A DNA stretch of 64,000 nt from Zopfochytrium polystomum (lineage: Eukaryota > Chytridiomycota > Chytridiomycetes > Chytridiales > Chytridiaceae), in the NCBI GenBank assembly GCA_025765615.1, contig JAIVFJ010000283.1, positions 1-64,000 on the forward strand, written 5' to 3'. This document shows, one piece after another, positions 10,124-21,266 of this stretch. The position numbers were made by a program, and so were the translations under genes. Position 1 is the first letter of the stretch; the number at the start of each line of letters is the position of its first letter. Under the pieces are notes generated by a model. That model was not told where the DNA came from. It ran no database searches and saw nothing but the letters and a program-made list of their open reading frames with translations.

Positions 10124-10483
10124 GCACCCCTTGCTCATTTCGAAGGACTCCCGCAGGTCTACCTGCCTCTGGGAACTACCTAACACGAACTATTTTGGAC
10201 CTCCAACGCCGCAAGCTCGTCAAAAGTTCTTGTCGACCTCCTGGACGGCTTATTCTCCCTCCCCTCCTAGTTTGCCTCGCCGGGCACCCCGTCCTTTTTT
10301 GAGCACAGTCGGACCAGGACGATGCAGCTCTCGAGCGACGCTGGTACGCTCTTTCGGCCGGCAACACCCTCGGTGTCGTGTCCCTTCACATCGGCGGCAC
10401 CGTCCACTCCATTTCTATGGACGACTGTCCTGGCTACGAACGCGCCATCGCAATCACAATTCCGTGGACTGCTTTGCTAGAAC
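10124..10483 (+). pseudogene. Possible remnant of an unidentified gene
   Basis: One plus-strand frame reads sensibly across the interval, interrupted by a single TGA near 10300. Upstream of the stop it has TRTILDLQRRKLV and PPLLVCLAGHPVLF; downstream it has ALERRWYALSAGNTLGVVSL, then HIGGTVHSISMDD and CPGYERAIAITIP. The coding-like stretch ends exactly where the subtilase pseudogene on the other strand begins (about 10484). I do not recognise the family. It may be a gene truncated by the same rearrangement that created the subtilase copy. Support is limited to amino-acid composition and frame length. Confidence 0.3.
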
Positions 10484-12578
10484 GGGCGCGTCAGTCCAGT
10501 TGCCGACCAAGACCGCGTATTGGACACTGCGAGGTAACCCGAAAAGATTGGGAATCATTGGCCTGGAAGTGCCTTTGCCGGCGTGAACCGGGCTGTCTCA
10601 GGTTTTGTTGCTTCTCGTTTTGATGGTGTAAGTGGCGGGTTGGTCTGGACCAGCGTCTCCCACCGTTGCTTTTGCCTGGTTGGTGGTTGCGTGAAGCTGG
10701 CGTCGAGTGAGCATTGCGTCTCCCCAATCTTGAGGGGAGCGAAAGTCAGTGCTTTGATGTGGTTGATGGTATAAACAACGTCCTTCACATTTAAATTTTC
10801 GATGGTGATTGAGTACCTCTGGAGCATCCTGAAAGTGTCGTTCAATCCGAGCTTTGCAGGCGTGACCCTTGATTTTGCGATCCCTGCATTGTACACATTC
10901 ACAGGGCTCGCACCCTGGATCGCCACGGAGTCGATGACTTTGGAGTCGAAAGATGGACTGGCAGGGCTCACTGTGGCGTTGAAAAACGGCGAAGGGGTCG
11001 CATTGTTGAGGAGCGCAGCTTGCAATTCTTCAAGAGCTTTGTTCCGTTGCTGCTGGAGAAGCAACGCGATCGAACCCGCAGGGTAAGGTGAAGCGGCCGA
11101 AGTTCCATCGAAAAAATTGCACGCTGTGCCCGATTTTATGGGGGAAACCACCGTGTAAATGGCATCCCCGATACTGGCTAGATCTGGCTTCAGATGAAGT
11201 TCTGGGTCGAGTCCCGGTGAGGAGAAAGAGGTGACGCTGGGCGCACCGAAAGTAGTCATTCTCTTGAGCTTTTAGGCGAACTGGCAAGTAGTACTCCAGT
11301 GGCCAGCTCAACCCCCGCTGTGGGAAGTGCGGTTTTTCCTTGACAGCGCTATTTACGGATACGCAGCCACCGTCGATGACAGAAAGGTTCCCAATTACAG
11401 AGGGATTATTTGGGACTATTTGGAGCGTTTGGGGAACGATAAGTTTTACAAAAGACCCCTGGCCGACACTAGTATTCCTTGCTGTCGATTGTCAGAAAGT
11501 GCGACCAGGAGGCTCGAATGCCGCCGCCGAAAAGGATTTTGCTGGTTGTCCCGGTCCGCCCGCGAGGAACATCCCGCAATAGTCGTTTCCAGCGCTTCCG
11601 ACCATCGCAACCACTTTATCTTCGTCGGCATAGTTCTGGCTGCCGCTGAAGAACATGTTTATGACGTCTGCAAAGTCCGCAACGGCACGGAAGATTGCGG
11701 CAGTTCTAAAGTCTGTCCCGCGCTCGAAACGATTTTGCACGCGCGGAGTGTGACTGCGGGCGAGGCCTGAAAAATGGACCACGAGGACGAACCCTTCTGC
11801 GGTAATGTTGCTCCCATCGGCGGCTGCGACGCCAGCAACGCTCGTTCCGTGAGAGCCCTCATTGCATGTGTTGAGCGGGTCCCGTCGGGTTTCACTTCTT
11901 GCATCGTGTCGTAATCGTCGCGAATGGAATCCTTGCCGAATGTGACGCGGCAGGTAGAACCGAAACAACCGCCCAGCGCTTTTGATGCCTCTGCCGTCGA
12001 GGCCCAGCTTTTCGCGTGCCTCGTAAACGAAAGTGGCAGAGTGGACAGGGGTCCCGAGTGATGGATGCGTTGACTCCGCCAGTCCTCATAATGCGCTGGT
12101 GGGAATAAATGGGATGAAGCATTGCGCCACCCGACTGCAAGGAGGCGACATGATCCGCAACTGAAAGATGCGGGTAATGACGTCAGGCAGCAGACCGAGG
12201 GGTGGGGGACGTGATGGAGAGAAATGGCTCAGATCAACGGAAGTGCCACTCAATAGAAAAATTTACTCACCAACATCAGTTTGGTCGTTCAACTCGAAGG
12301 AGAAGCCGCAAATCAGGGATGTGTTGGTTTCGGTCCGTGGCTTGAACTACACGCCTTTTTGCATTGAGCAAACTCGAGACTCGGCTGGCGGCGTTGCAGT
12401 CGGGCCAGGAGGAAACTCCACCAGGGCAATGTGAGGCCAGCACTCGGTTCGACAACCGGATCCCGCTTGGCCTAACGAGACGTCTATCAGGGGGAGCAGC
12501 TGCGACGTCGACCGAACGCGCGGCGAGCACAGCCGTCGTGGCGGCGGCGGCTGCGGAGGCAACTGAAAAAGGAAACAT
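10484..12578 (-). pseudogene. Subtilisin-like protease pseudogene (decayed tandem copy)
   Basis: Nucleotide similarity to the intact subtilase at 13219-16383 runs through almost the whole interval in the same order and orientation. Examples are the exon-1 block VLASHIALVEFPPG, the HPIYSHQRIMRTG block, an aspartate-region frame, GSHGTSVAGVAAA (His region) and DGTSAASPYPAGSIALLLQQ (Ser region). Reading frames change at least four times. About 200-300 bp, including intron 2 and the middle of the protease-associated domain, are deleted near 11325. The copy lacks everything after the equivalent of residue ~770 of the intact protein; homology stops at about 10484. The coding potential is therefore dead. 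It arose by tandem duplication, as the spacer between the two copies is only about 640 bp. Confidence 0.9.
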
Positions 12579-13218
12579 CGGAGTTGCCGCAAAAATACAC
12601 GATTCGCTCTTCCGTTAAAAGCGCTCTGTTTGTGTAGAAGGAAGAGCAAACCATGTAAAGAGAATCGCACAATCAGCACAACCACCGTCAAACAACCATT
12701 TCTCAAATTCGACTTCCGCGTGAAGTCGGAGCAGAAAGAAGTTTAAACACAGCAGAATTTTTGTGGCCATATATAGACTGTCTCCTCTTCTTCCACCAGT
12801 ATCTTCTTACTACAATATTGCATGTACAACAAACATTGTTCCACTAACAACCAACTCCTCATAGTCTTTTTCGCACACTTTGGTCTGACAGCTTGTCAAT
12901 CGCCCGGCGCTCAGGCCTGGGTCCGTCGACCAACCCAAGGAATGCTGCGAGGTGCCCGACGTGATTGCATTCGTATTTTAATTGGCTGGCTGAAGAGCTG
13001 CGGCAGTGTCGAAGCACCGAAATTGGAAAAATACTGCTTATTTCGAAGTGCACCCAAACAAAAATAAAATGAAATCCAATCTGTTATCGTCGGTCATCGG
13101 TCATAGCAGCCAAAGATAAAATGAAAAATACTCCATTAAGAAGGCAGAAACCGCACCTCAAACGCACAATGGTTTTCAAAAGACAATCAGGAAAGGGCAT
13201 GATCCATCCCTTAAACTG
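12579..13218. other. Spacer between subtilase copies
   Basis: No gene seen. It contains a TATA-like CATATATAGAC near 12768 and AT-rich 3' flank of the intact subtilase. Confidence 0.5.
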
Positions 13219-16200
13219 TTAGTAAGCAATCTTGACCGCTGGAATGTCCACGATCTGAACCCAAAGTGAAAGTGGGAGTGAGCTAAAAGTATAGCAACTT
13301 TGGACACACTCACGTCAAATGACTCATCATCGTCGAGGCTTGAAAATGGCACAAAATGCTTAAGAGCCTTGATGCGAAGCTTGTAATCGCCAGAAGGAAG
13401 TGAGACCTGTGTGAAGTTGAAAGACGTTGCCGTCGTCGCGGTTACGATCGTAGACGGCACCGCAACATCGCCCCAGAACTGCGAATTGCCCGGAACCCCG
13501 ACCGTCTGGACGCGGGTCGTCATAAAAGTCTGCCTCGACGCGACGCCCCACAGCAGGAAACCGCTCATCAACGCGACGCCCGCTGCGACACCTTGTTTCG
13601 GCTTGCCGATCAGCGATCGATTGGACAGCCCGTTGTCTTTCAGGAACTGCAAGACGGCGGGGTCTTGACCCATGTACGCGACTTCCCCAAACAACAGCCG
13701 CGTGGTAGAGCTGATCGGTAAGAAGCAATTGATCTGCGAGTCGGTCCCGTTGAACTGGAATCCGCTCTTGACCGGTGTAACACCGCCCTCGTCCTCGTAG
13801 CACCCGATCTTCGGAGAAAATTCGGTCGAATGCTTCGCCAGCACTGGCGCGTCGGTCCAGTTGCCGACCACTCCGGCGTACGGAACGTGTTGAACGGTTG
13901 CGTCAAGGTTGTTGGACACTGCGAGGTAGCCTGAAAAGATTGGGAATCGTTGACCTGCAAGTGCCTTTGGCGCTGTGAACCGGACTGTCACGGTTTTGTT
14001 GCTTCGCGCTTTGACAGTGTAGATGGCAGGTTGGTCCGGACCAGCGTCTCCCACAGTTACTGTTGCTTGGTTGGTGGTTGCGTGGAGCTGGCGTTGAGTG
14101 AGCATTGCGTCTTCTCCCGTCCTCAACGGAGCATACGTCACTGCTTTGACATGACTGACGGTATAGACAATATCCTTGTCGTTCAAATTCTCGATGGTGA
14201 CGGAGTAGCTCTGGAGCATCCTGGAAGTGTCATTCAATCCAAGCTTTGCGGGAGTGACCCTCGTCTTTGCGATTGCTGCGTTGTACACATTGACCAAGCC
14301 TGCGCCCTGGACCGCCACAGAGTCGATGACTTTGGGGTCGAAAGTTGGACTGGCAGGGTTTGCTGTGGCATTGAAGAATGGGGAAGGGGTCGCATTGTTC
14401 AGCAATGCAGCTTGCAATTCTTCAAAGGTTCTGTTCCGCTGTTGCTGGAGAAGCAACGCGATCGAGCCCGCCAGATAAGGTGCTGCCGCTGAAGTTCCGC
14501 CGAAGAACCCGTACGCAGTGCCCGATTTAATCGGAGAAACCACGGTGTAAATGGAATCCCCGATGCCACCCAAGTCCGGCTTCACGTGCAGTTCGGGGTC
14601 GAGCCCCGGTGAGGAGAATGAGGTGGCAGTGTTCGCACCGAAAGTAGTCATTCTCTTAAGCTTCTCGTACACGACAACGGTCGCATTCGGCGAGGTTGCG
14701 AGCCGCACTCCTGTTGCGAGCTCAACACCAGCTGTTGGGATTCGATCGGACCCGGTCCAGCTTCCTTTGAAATTCTGATCGCTGACCATTATGCACGCAA
14801 TGGCGCCAGCATCCGCGGCGTTACTGCGGAGAGATCACGAAAGAGACTTTATGAGCATACTAGTAACACAGTCGAGAATCGGGGAACCTACTTGCATGCA
14901 GTAAAAGAGCCGCAAACGGTGCCAAGCTGGAGAATGGCCGTTTTCCCCTTGACAGCGCTTGAAACAGATTTACAGCCATCGTCAAGGACAGACAGGTTTC
15001 CAATCGCGTGCGGGTTGTTTGGGACGACCTGAAGCGTCTCAGGGAACGAAAAATTCGCCAGCAGGTTAGCCGCCGACCACTGGTATTCCTTGCCGTCAAT
15101 GGTCAGATAGTGCGACCACACTTCCTGAGGCTGGAATGCTGCTGCCGAAAAGGCTTTAATCGATTGCCCCGGTCCGGCAGCGAGGAACATCCCTGCAATA
15201 AAGTCATTTCCAGCGCTTCCGACCACGAAATGCCCATCTGCGGCCACCCTGTCAGCGGCGATCGTCGTGATATCGTCGGGATAGTTCTGGCCGCCGCCCA
15301 ACGACAAGTTTATAACGTCTGCGGCATCCGCAGCGGCGCGGAAGATTGCGGCTGTAATCACATCGGTGAAAACAATGCCCGCGCAAGAAATGATTTTGTA
15401 CGCGCCGAGCGTGGCTGCTGGTGCGACGCCGGAAAAGGGAACCGCGGGCACGAACCCTTCGGCACTGATGTTGCTCCCATTAGCGGCGGCAACGCCCGCA
15501 ACGCTCGTACCGTGAGAGCCTTCTTGGCATGTGTTTAGTGGATCGCCGTCTGGCTTCAGAACTTGGGTGGTGTCGTAATCGTCACCAACAAAATCCCAGC
15601 CGAAGGCGACGCGGCAGCCAAGACCAAAGCAGCCGCCCAGCGCCGGGTGCTTGTAGTAGATTCCGTCGTCAAGTATGGCAATCTTGATGCCTCGACCGTC
15701 AAGGCCCAGCTTCTCCCGGACCTCATAAACGCCGGTGGCTGAGTGGACAGGGTCTCGAATGGCGGATGAGTTCAGTCCGACAGCGGATGTTGCAGCGGTG
15801 CTAGTCTGTCCAGTTCTCGTGATTCGCTGTTGGGAATAAATAGGGTGAAGCGTTGCGCCACCCGACAGCAAGGATGAGACGTGATCGGCAGCTGAATGTT
15901 CCGAGATTCACGTACGTACGTGGGGCAGAGAGCAAGAGGAGAGGAGAAGAAACAGCGGATGGTTACTGAAGAGACTTTTGTACGACCCAAAAAGGAAGCA
16001 AAAATTCGCTCACCAACGTCGGTTTGGTCGTTCAACTCGAAAGAGAAGCCACAAAACAGCGATGTGCTCGTTTCAGTCCGTGCCTTGAACGACACACCCT
16101 TTGCGTCAAGCAAACTTGAGACTTGGCTGGCGGCGTTACAGTCTTGGCTGGGAGGAAACTCAACCAGGGCGATGTGTGGGACCAGCACACGGTTCGATGA

Positions 16201-16383
16201 TCGAATGGCGTCCCCTCGAAAAGGTTCGGCGTCGGGATTGGCGGCAGCAGCAGCCACTGGGGCGACGACATCGGCTGGTAGTCCGGCGAGGATGGCGGAC
16301 GCGGCTGCGAGAAAGGCGGCCACAAGGCCGGGGCCGTGGCGGCCGCCTGCGAAGCGGAGGACTCGGACGAGGGGGAGCCCCAT
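13219..16383 (-). CDS. Secreted subtilisin-like serine protease with PA domain
   Basis: Four-exon model: 16383-16014, 15891-14892, 14823-13314 and 13254-13219, giving 971 aa. All introns are GT-AG and the frame closes exactly. The protein starts with a basic-hydrophobic signal region. An inhibitor-I9-type propeptide follows, split by intron 1 (VLVPHIALVEFPPS to AADHVSSLLSGG). The S8 catalytic domain has Asp198 in IAILDDGI, His250 in GSHGTSVAGV, and, after an inserted protease-associated domain (about 380-490), Ser568 in FFGGTSAAAPYLAGS. A long Ig-like C-terminal part with many N-glycosylation sites follows, and the protein ends IPAVKIAY. It belongs to the Vpr/minor-extracellular-protease-like branch found in fungi. 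It probably degrades extracellular protein. The last tiny exon of 36 nt is inferred from splice signals; reading through would add an unlikely tail. Confidence 0.9.
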
Positions 16384-16685
16384 GAAGAGAGTTTGTGTGA
16401 CTGTGTGTGTGCGGGTGTGTGCTTATTTATATTATTTTAGATTTTATTTATTATTTTATTTTTATTTCTTCTTCGCTCTTCCCTTCGTCGTTCGTTTCTT
16501 CAAGGCCTGTGTTTGGAGTTTGGAGGGGAAGGTCCGCCACTGGGTTGAAGCGCGTGCCCACAAGAAAAATTAAATTCTCCTCTTCTGTGTTTGGCGGAAA
16601 CCACCCGGAAAAATTGCTCCAAGCTCGTGCAGACGCATTACCAATCTTTGCCACTTATTGAAAAAAAAAACATGAAAATATTTTT
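16384..16685. other. Subtilase promoter region / spacer
   Basis: Begins with GT-rich and T/A-rich simple sequence directly upstream of the subtilase ATG and runs to the MULE terminal repeat. No gene seen. Confidence 0.5.
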
Positions 16686-16743
16686 AAGGGAACGGCTACA
16701 TCCAGACTCCCCCACTCCAGGTGACGGAAAGACTCCATTGAAC
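16686..16743 (+). repeat. MULE terminal repeat, copy B
   Basis: Begins AAGGGAACGGCTACATCCAG and is about 80-85% identical to 37487-37544 by eye. In this copy it lies next to the C-terminal end of the transposase; in the other copy it lies next to the N-terminal end. This is what a terminal inverted repeat would give. Confidence 0.8.
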
Positions 16744-17486
16744 GACAACCTTTTTTTTTCCGCTTTTATTTTTTTTTCAATTCTTTTGCATTTCCCTCAC
16801 TCTGATCGTCGGGCACGTTCGCCGGTCATGACCGGCAACGTGACACGGACCGCATTTTCCAGGCACCTCCACGAGCTCAAAGCTGCTGGGAAATGCGAGT
16901 CGTCGCATTTGCTGCCAGCCGCTTTTGCTTTCTGGACTTTGGCCAACCTCGCACTGCTGCGGGCTCCGGGTTCAAAATACTTTGCTGCACCAGTCCGTCA
17001 GCAATTGCTTGGGATTGCTCAAGGAGGCGCTGCTTTGTCGATACCGGCATATCAGTGGCAAAGCCTCAAGCTGTTTGTCAAGAGACGATAGAGGCATGTG
17101 CGCAGGTTGAATGACCTTATTGAAAATGCACCAATGTGGGTGAACGTCTTCCGTGGTGATTGCCCTCCTGCTGTGCATGGCTGCGGAAATTTCGTGGACG
17201 CATGGGAGACTGAATGATGCTCAAAAGCGACTGTTGCACTCAGTAACTCCTTCTAACCGATGTATCTGCAATAGAATTAAGTCCATAGCGTAGTGGGATA
17301 TTCTTGTGAGGCCAGGTCCAAGGAAACGATGAAAGAAACACAAAGGTCGATTTGTTAAATTCTCAGCCCTCAGGTCTAGCTCTCGTTCAGGCTGGTGAGA
17401 CAAATAGCGTTCGATGCATAGAAATGCGCCAAGGAGGTCGTTGTTGGACTGTTCCAGATATTTTTTGACCATTGAGTGATTTTCAT
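16686..17486 (-). mobile_element. Truncated MULE transposon fragment
   Basis: The left 58 bp (16686-16743) match, with a few differences, the terminal segment at 37487-37544. From about 16850 to 17486 the reverse complement matches the 3' part of the transposase copy at about 38800-39424, for example the segment encoding NDLLGAFLCIERYLSHQ. This fragment therefore retains one terminal repeat and the C-terminal third of the transposase in reverse orientation, with stops and indels. It breaks off abruptly at about 17486 inside the conserved ENHS motif, where the unrelated RNA-polymerase-bearing block begins. Confidence 0.85.
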
Positions 17487-18347
17487 CGGTCTGTCAGTAT
17501 TCATGCTCTTGCATTCTGGATCTTCATTTTAAACACTGGACCACAGCACCCAATGGAGCATACACCACCTGAATTCACGCTCAGCCGCTATGTACAGGTG
17601 CACTTGAGGGTAGATGCCCCCAAGATCACATCCATTCAGCTGACAGCGATTGATGTACCCAATCTCAAGTATATATCACCAGATGCTAGTGACAATGTAA
17701 GCACGAGGCTGTGTCACATTCTATCGCATACCTTCTCTGCTGCAGTCAAGCAACTGATGCTAGGTAAGCGAGGCATGGTGCGTGGCTCCACCTTCAGTAT
17801 ACGCAGTATGACCAATGCATGTGGTGTTGCTGTGCCAGTGTGGGACATGCAGTCCAACGAGATCAGAGTGCCCAGCAGATGGCTTGCGCGGATGAAGGTA
17901 CTGATTCGTGTGACAGATGGTGAGCTGCTGTTGCCGGCCTTCAACTTCTGTGCTGCTACAGATGGTGACTGCGGTCTGCTGTGGCGATGCCCTGTGATCT
18001 CTGTTGACTCACTCCAGCCTGTGTTCATACGAGCATGGGAGTTCAATTGCATCAGCTGTCACCCAAATATGTGCAAGAGATTTCATTGCATCTTGACTTC
18101 GATGGAGACGAGGTGCACTTTTGTGTGGTATCAAGCCCCGGTGCAGTTGCCGAGATCATGGCAGGTATATCCAAGGAGGCAAACACTAAGTTCAGCAGCA
18201 GCGTTATCAACCAAGCATATGAACAGCAGATACGTTTGCTGGTGCCAGATGTTGGGAACAGTGACTTCATGCTCGCGTCAACCATCAGTATCACTACAGC
18301 AGGTGCGTATGACTTCGACACACCATACTACGCTCTGTGCCGGTGCA

Positions 18348-18597
18348 CCCTCTCCGCTGTCCACTGGACACTCTCCGCAGGGCCTCGGCCCACCTTATTC
18401 TCTTCTTTTCTCTTTCCTTGGTTGTTGTTGCTTCTCTTCTTGTTGTTTGTTTCCTGGTAGCGTTAACGGCTAGGGTGGCCTGTGCATGGAGACACGCTTG
18501 GTTCTGTCAAGGTTCTTGGCTCCCTACCATACCTGTGTGGCATTTCACTCTTCCCTTCACACAGCTTCTGGCTGCGTGGAATAATAAAAATAAAAAA
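18348..18597 (+). mobile_element. SINE-like retroposed insertion
   Basis: A 250-bp segment ending in the A-rich tail AATAATAAAAATAAAAAA. It is flanked by perfect 16-bp direct repeats GCTCTGTGCCGGTGCA (18332-18347 and 18598-18613). A perfect long target duplication plus a 3' A-rich tail is the signature of LINE-type target-primed insertion. Inside are TAGCGTTAACGG and, about 50 bp on, GGTTCTTGGCTCC, which loosely resemble polymerase III A and B boxes; a tRNA-related SINE is possible but unproven. The insertion interrupts the RNA polymerase frame. Confidence 0.75.
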
Positions 18598-18872
18598 GCT
18601 CTGTGCCGGTGCAAGGAAGAGCCGCGCATGCAAGTGGCAGCTACGAACAGCAATGTCAGGAACAGGGCAGGACAGGACAAGGCAGACATGGAACTGAGAG
18701 GAGTGATGATTGTATTGTAAACAATAATTCAATTGAGGGATGGGACAGGTCCCCCATCCTCCTTTTATACCATTTAAGAGTCCCTTGTCAAGACTCAAAG
18801 AAAGTTCCAGAAAGAGCAATTAGTAATACAATGATACCAATGATACCAATGACAACAAGACAAGTCAGGAAA

Positions 18873-18950
18873 GCAAAGGAGGTTCCAGAAGGTTCCACAA
18901 GGTTCCATGAAGGAATGTTCTAAAAGGTTCCAGAGGTTTCCAGAGGGTGA
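18873..18950. repeat. Short GGTTCCA iterations
   Basis: The heptamer GGTTCCA, or a one-base variant, recurs irregularly five to six times within about 75 bp in the noncoding gap of the RNA polymerase pseudogene. This may be a residual tandem repeat or the end of another inserted element. Confidence 0.5.
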
Positions 18951-19973
18951 TTCATAACAAGCAAGGAGCACAACCTGGATGACCCAGTTCAGGACAGCCT
19001 GAAGCGTCTGGCAAATGTCATTGAGAGTCACCTTAGAGTGTCTAGCAGCTACGTTGTGTCACGTTATCTCAAGGTAATCCAGCAGCAGATGGCATGTTCG
19101 ATGTGCAATGGCTGGAAGCTAGTGATCAGCGCCCCGATATCCCTCGACTCACTGTCCCTCACGGCCTTGCTGTATATGGTCTCCCTGGCTTGCGATTGGC
19201 TACTAAGCTCACAGAGGCTATGGTGCAAGAGAGCCTGACTTGTGCCAAGCATCAAGCAGATGGTGATCAGTCTTCTGAGGATGTAATGTCTCTGCTGACA
19301 GGCACAGGCCAGGTGATGTTGTATTACTCGAACACTGCCAGTGATTCACACATCAAGCATACAGCACATAGCAACAATGTGTCATCTGTAGTACTCAAGC
19401 ACAGACCGCCGCTGTTCATCACCAGCAGGGAGCATGCACAGTCACCATTCAGCGGTCCAAAGTCGCGTCTCATGTCTCTGCTTATGATGACCAGCTATAT
19501 CTGCCAGAAATACAACATACCAGCTGCTAGAGAGGAGATAGTGGATTTCGTTCCTATACTCGATGCTAGTCTGCAGACAGCGGATGTGAGTAAGCCAATG
19601 ACCAGCACCACACAGTGCGACTTCATGCTGTACACGCAGTCCAATTTCCTGTCTCTGATACTGTGCCACAATGTCTCGCTGTTCAACAGAAGCCCAGTGC
19701 ATGAGTTCAGCATGGAGCGCATGACAGCAAATGGCCTATCTCCCCTCTTCTGCATAGCAAGTGGCAATGTGAATCCAATTGCATATCTCTCAGTGTCTAG
19801 TGCACAGTAGTTTAAAACTGCACTGGAATGTCACGTACCATGAGCAACTGGAGGAATGCTACAGTTGTATGTGATCTGCTCATGACAGCATGCACTCCAT
19901 GCTCGATGACCTGCAGTAGCGCAAAAGCTGTGGGCGGGAGTCCCTGTGTAGCAACCAAGCCATCTGCCATGAT

Positions 19974-20857
19974 TCACACATAACCATTGCGTGTTGCCGT
20001 AATGCCCATGGACCTGAATCTGAAGTTGGTGATCTCCTTGACCACCAGGTATCCCAGTCTGTGTATAGCATCAGCCAGTATGCTCAGTGCGGTGGGTGTC
20101 AGGAGGCATGTTACTGTCTGCTTGTCATATCTCACTATGGCATTCAGCACACTGCCGTATGTATACAGGAACGTGGGATCTGATGCAGGAATAGCCTCTC
20201 CCTGTGCCTGGAGCATGTTGTGGATGGGTATGGCCAGTCTCCCGCTCAGTCTGGGTCTCTCGTCTATGTATGTGGAGAGAGGAGCGGAACATGGGTGACC
20301 GCTGCTACTGCCCTGGTGCACAATATGCAGCCTCTCAAACATGGCTCTCCTATGAGCCTGTGATACCTGCAGCAGCTCTACCGTTGATGACGCGATGTAC
20401 GGCTGTGTCATACCTACCTCCACTGTAAGTCTGGGGCCTAGCGTCCACATTCCAAAGGATATCTCCTGTCCCAGTTCAGTGGGAATGCCTCGATCACACG
20501 TGTCGTTACCATGTTCTCCACTATCTTCCTGTGCAAGGCTATCTCCTCGTTACACATTGGCACTACAGTTCCCCACTGTGATGCAAGACAGTACGCAGCT
20601 AGTCCCTCCAGTTTGCCACTCCACTTCCTGTCTGCAATGAATGCATGGATATTGCGCTTGTTGTTCTCATGTCTCTCAGTGATAGTGTTGTTCTTGTTCT
20701 CGCCTGTTGGTACGACCTGGTAGCTAGTACATGCTCTAGGTGCTACTGTCACTCCATCAGACACCGGACTCATGCTAGTAGCCAGTCCCGATGCTGGTTC
20801 TGTAACCTGTGCTCTGTTAAATGAAGCAAGTGAGCGGATAGAGGACATTGTATCCAC
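19974..20857 (-). pseudogene. Unidentified ORF pair in the foreign block
   Basis: Two overlapping minus-strand frames, 20857-20438 and 20450-19974, read as one protein with a frame change near 20470. Segments include NKRNIHAFIADRKWSGK, then GLAAYCLASQWGTVVPMC, and in the second frame GMWTLGPRLTVEVGMTQ and ILADAIHRLGYLVVKEITNF. The composition matches the RNA polymerase blocks and not the host. Another minus-strand frame upstream (to about 21131) may be its 5' part. I recognise no family. It is transcribed convergently toward the RNA polymerase gene, ending about 170 bp from its stop. Confidence 0.45.
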
Positions 20858-21266
20858 AAATGTTGCATCCTTGCTAGTGCAGGCATTAACAACATGAACT
20901 GGGCCACGCCCGAAGTGCCTGCTCTATGTACTCATTGTCACAATCCAATGTCTGTAGCGGGTGGTAGCAGCAATGTGAGACGGGCATTATATCTGTTCCT
21001 GGACAAGGTGAGGATGCAACTACTACCAATTGCACTTCAGTGTATGCGCCCAGTATCACACATACATTGCGTGTATTTCCTGCTCTGTGCCTCATGTGAG
21101 TATCTGCACGATTGTGTACCGCTGCGTGCACTTGATGCTATGATCTCCCGTGGATATGTGAGCTGGTATGATGCGCGTATCAGATGCTCTCGTGCTGGTG
21201 CCGATCACTGCAGGGATTGCATTCTGCTGGTGCTGTCTCGGGCCTTCTTGCTATTCGCATCACGAC

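Larger units (their letters stand above)
17487..19807 (+). pseudogene. Multisubunit RNA polymerase beta-prime-like subunit, disrupted
   Basis: Three frame blocks are seen. Block 1 (17487-18040) has GKRGMVRGSTFSIRSM, then EIRVPSRWLARM, comparable with the beta-prime segment preceding the active site (the GK-G-RG...R...EVGVP pattern), and VDSLQPVFIRAW. Block 2 (18035-18347, shifted frame) has SLHLDFDGDEVHF, containing the DFDGD-type metal-binding loop that coordinates catalytic Mg2+. Block 3 (about 18968-19807) has HGLAVYGLPGLRLATKLTEA, followed by a V-Q-E-S-L-T-C-A-K-H-Q pattern. This resembles the conserved G-x-x-A-x-x-I-x-E-P-x-T-Q-x-T-L-x-x-x-H motif of the C-terminal part. Further on come GPKSRLMSLLMM and the TAG stop. 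Much of the segment normally found between DFDGD and the C-terminal motif is missing. Breaks are a frameshift near 18040, an insertion at 18348-18597, a stop at 18718-18720 and another frame change near 19090. Confidence 0.7.

Noticed and set aside
18482..18697. Short ORFs spanning the SINE-like insertion
   Set aside because: They cross the insertion boundary and the target duplication, so they cannot be ancestral genes.
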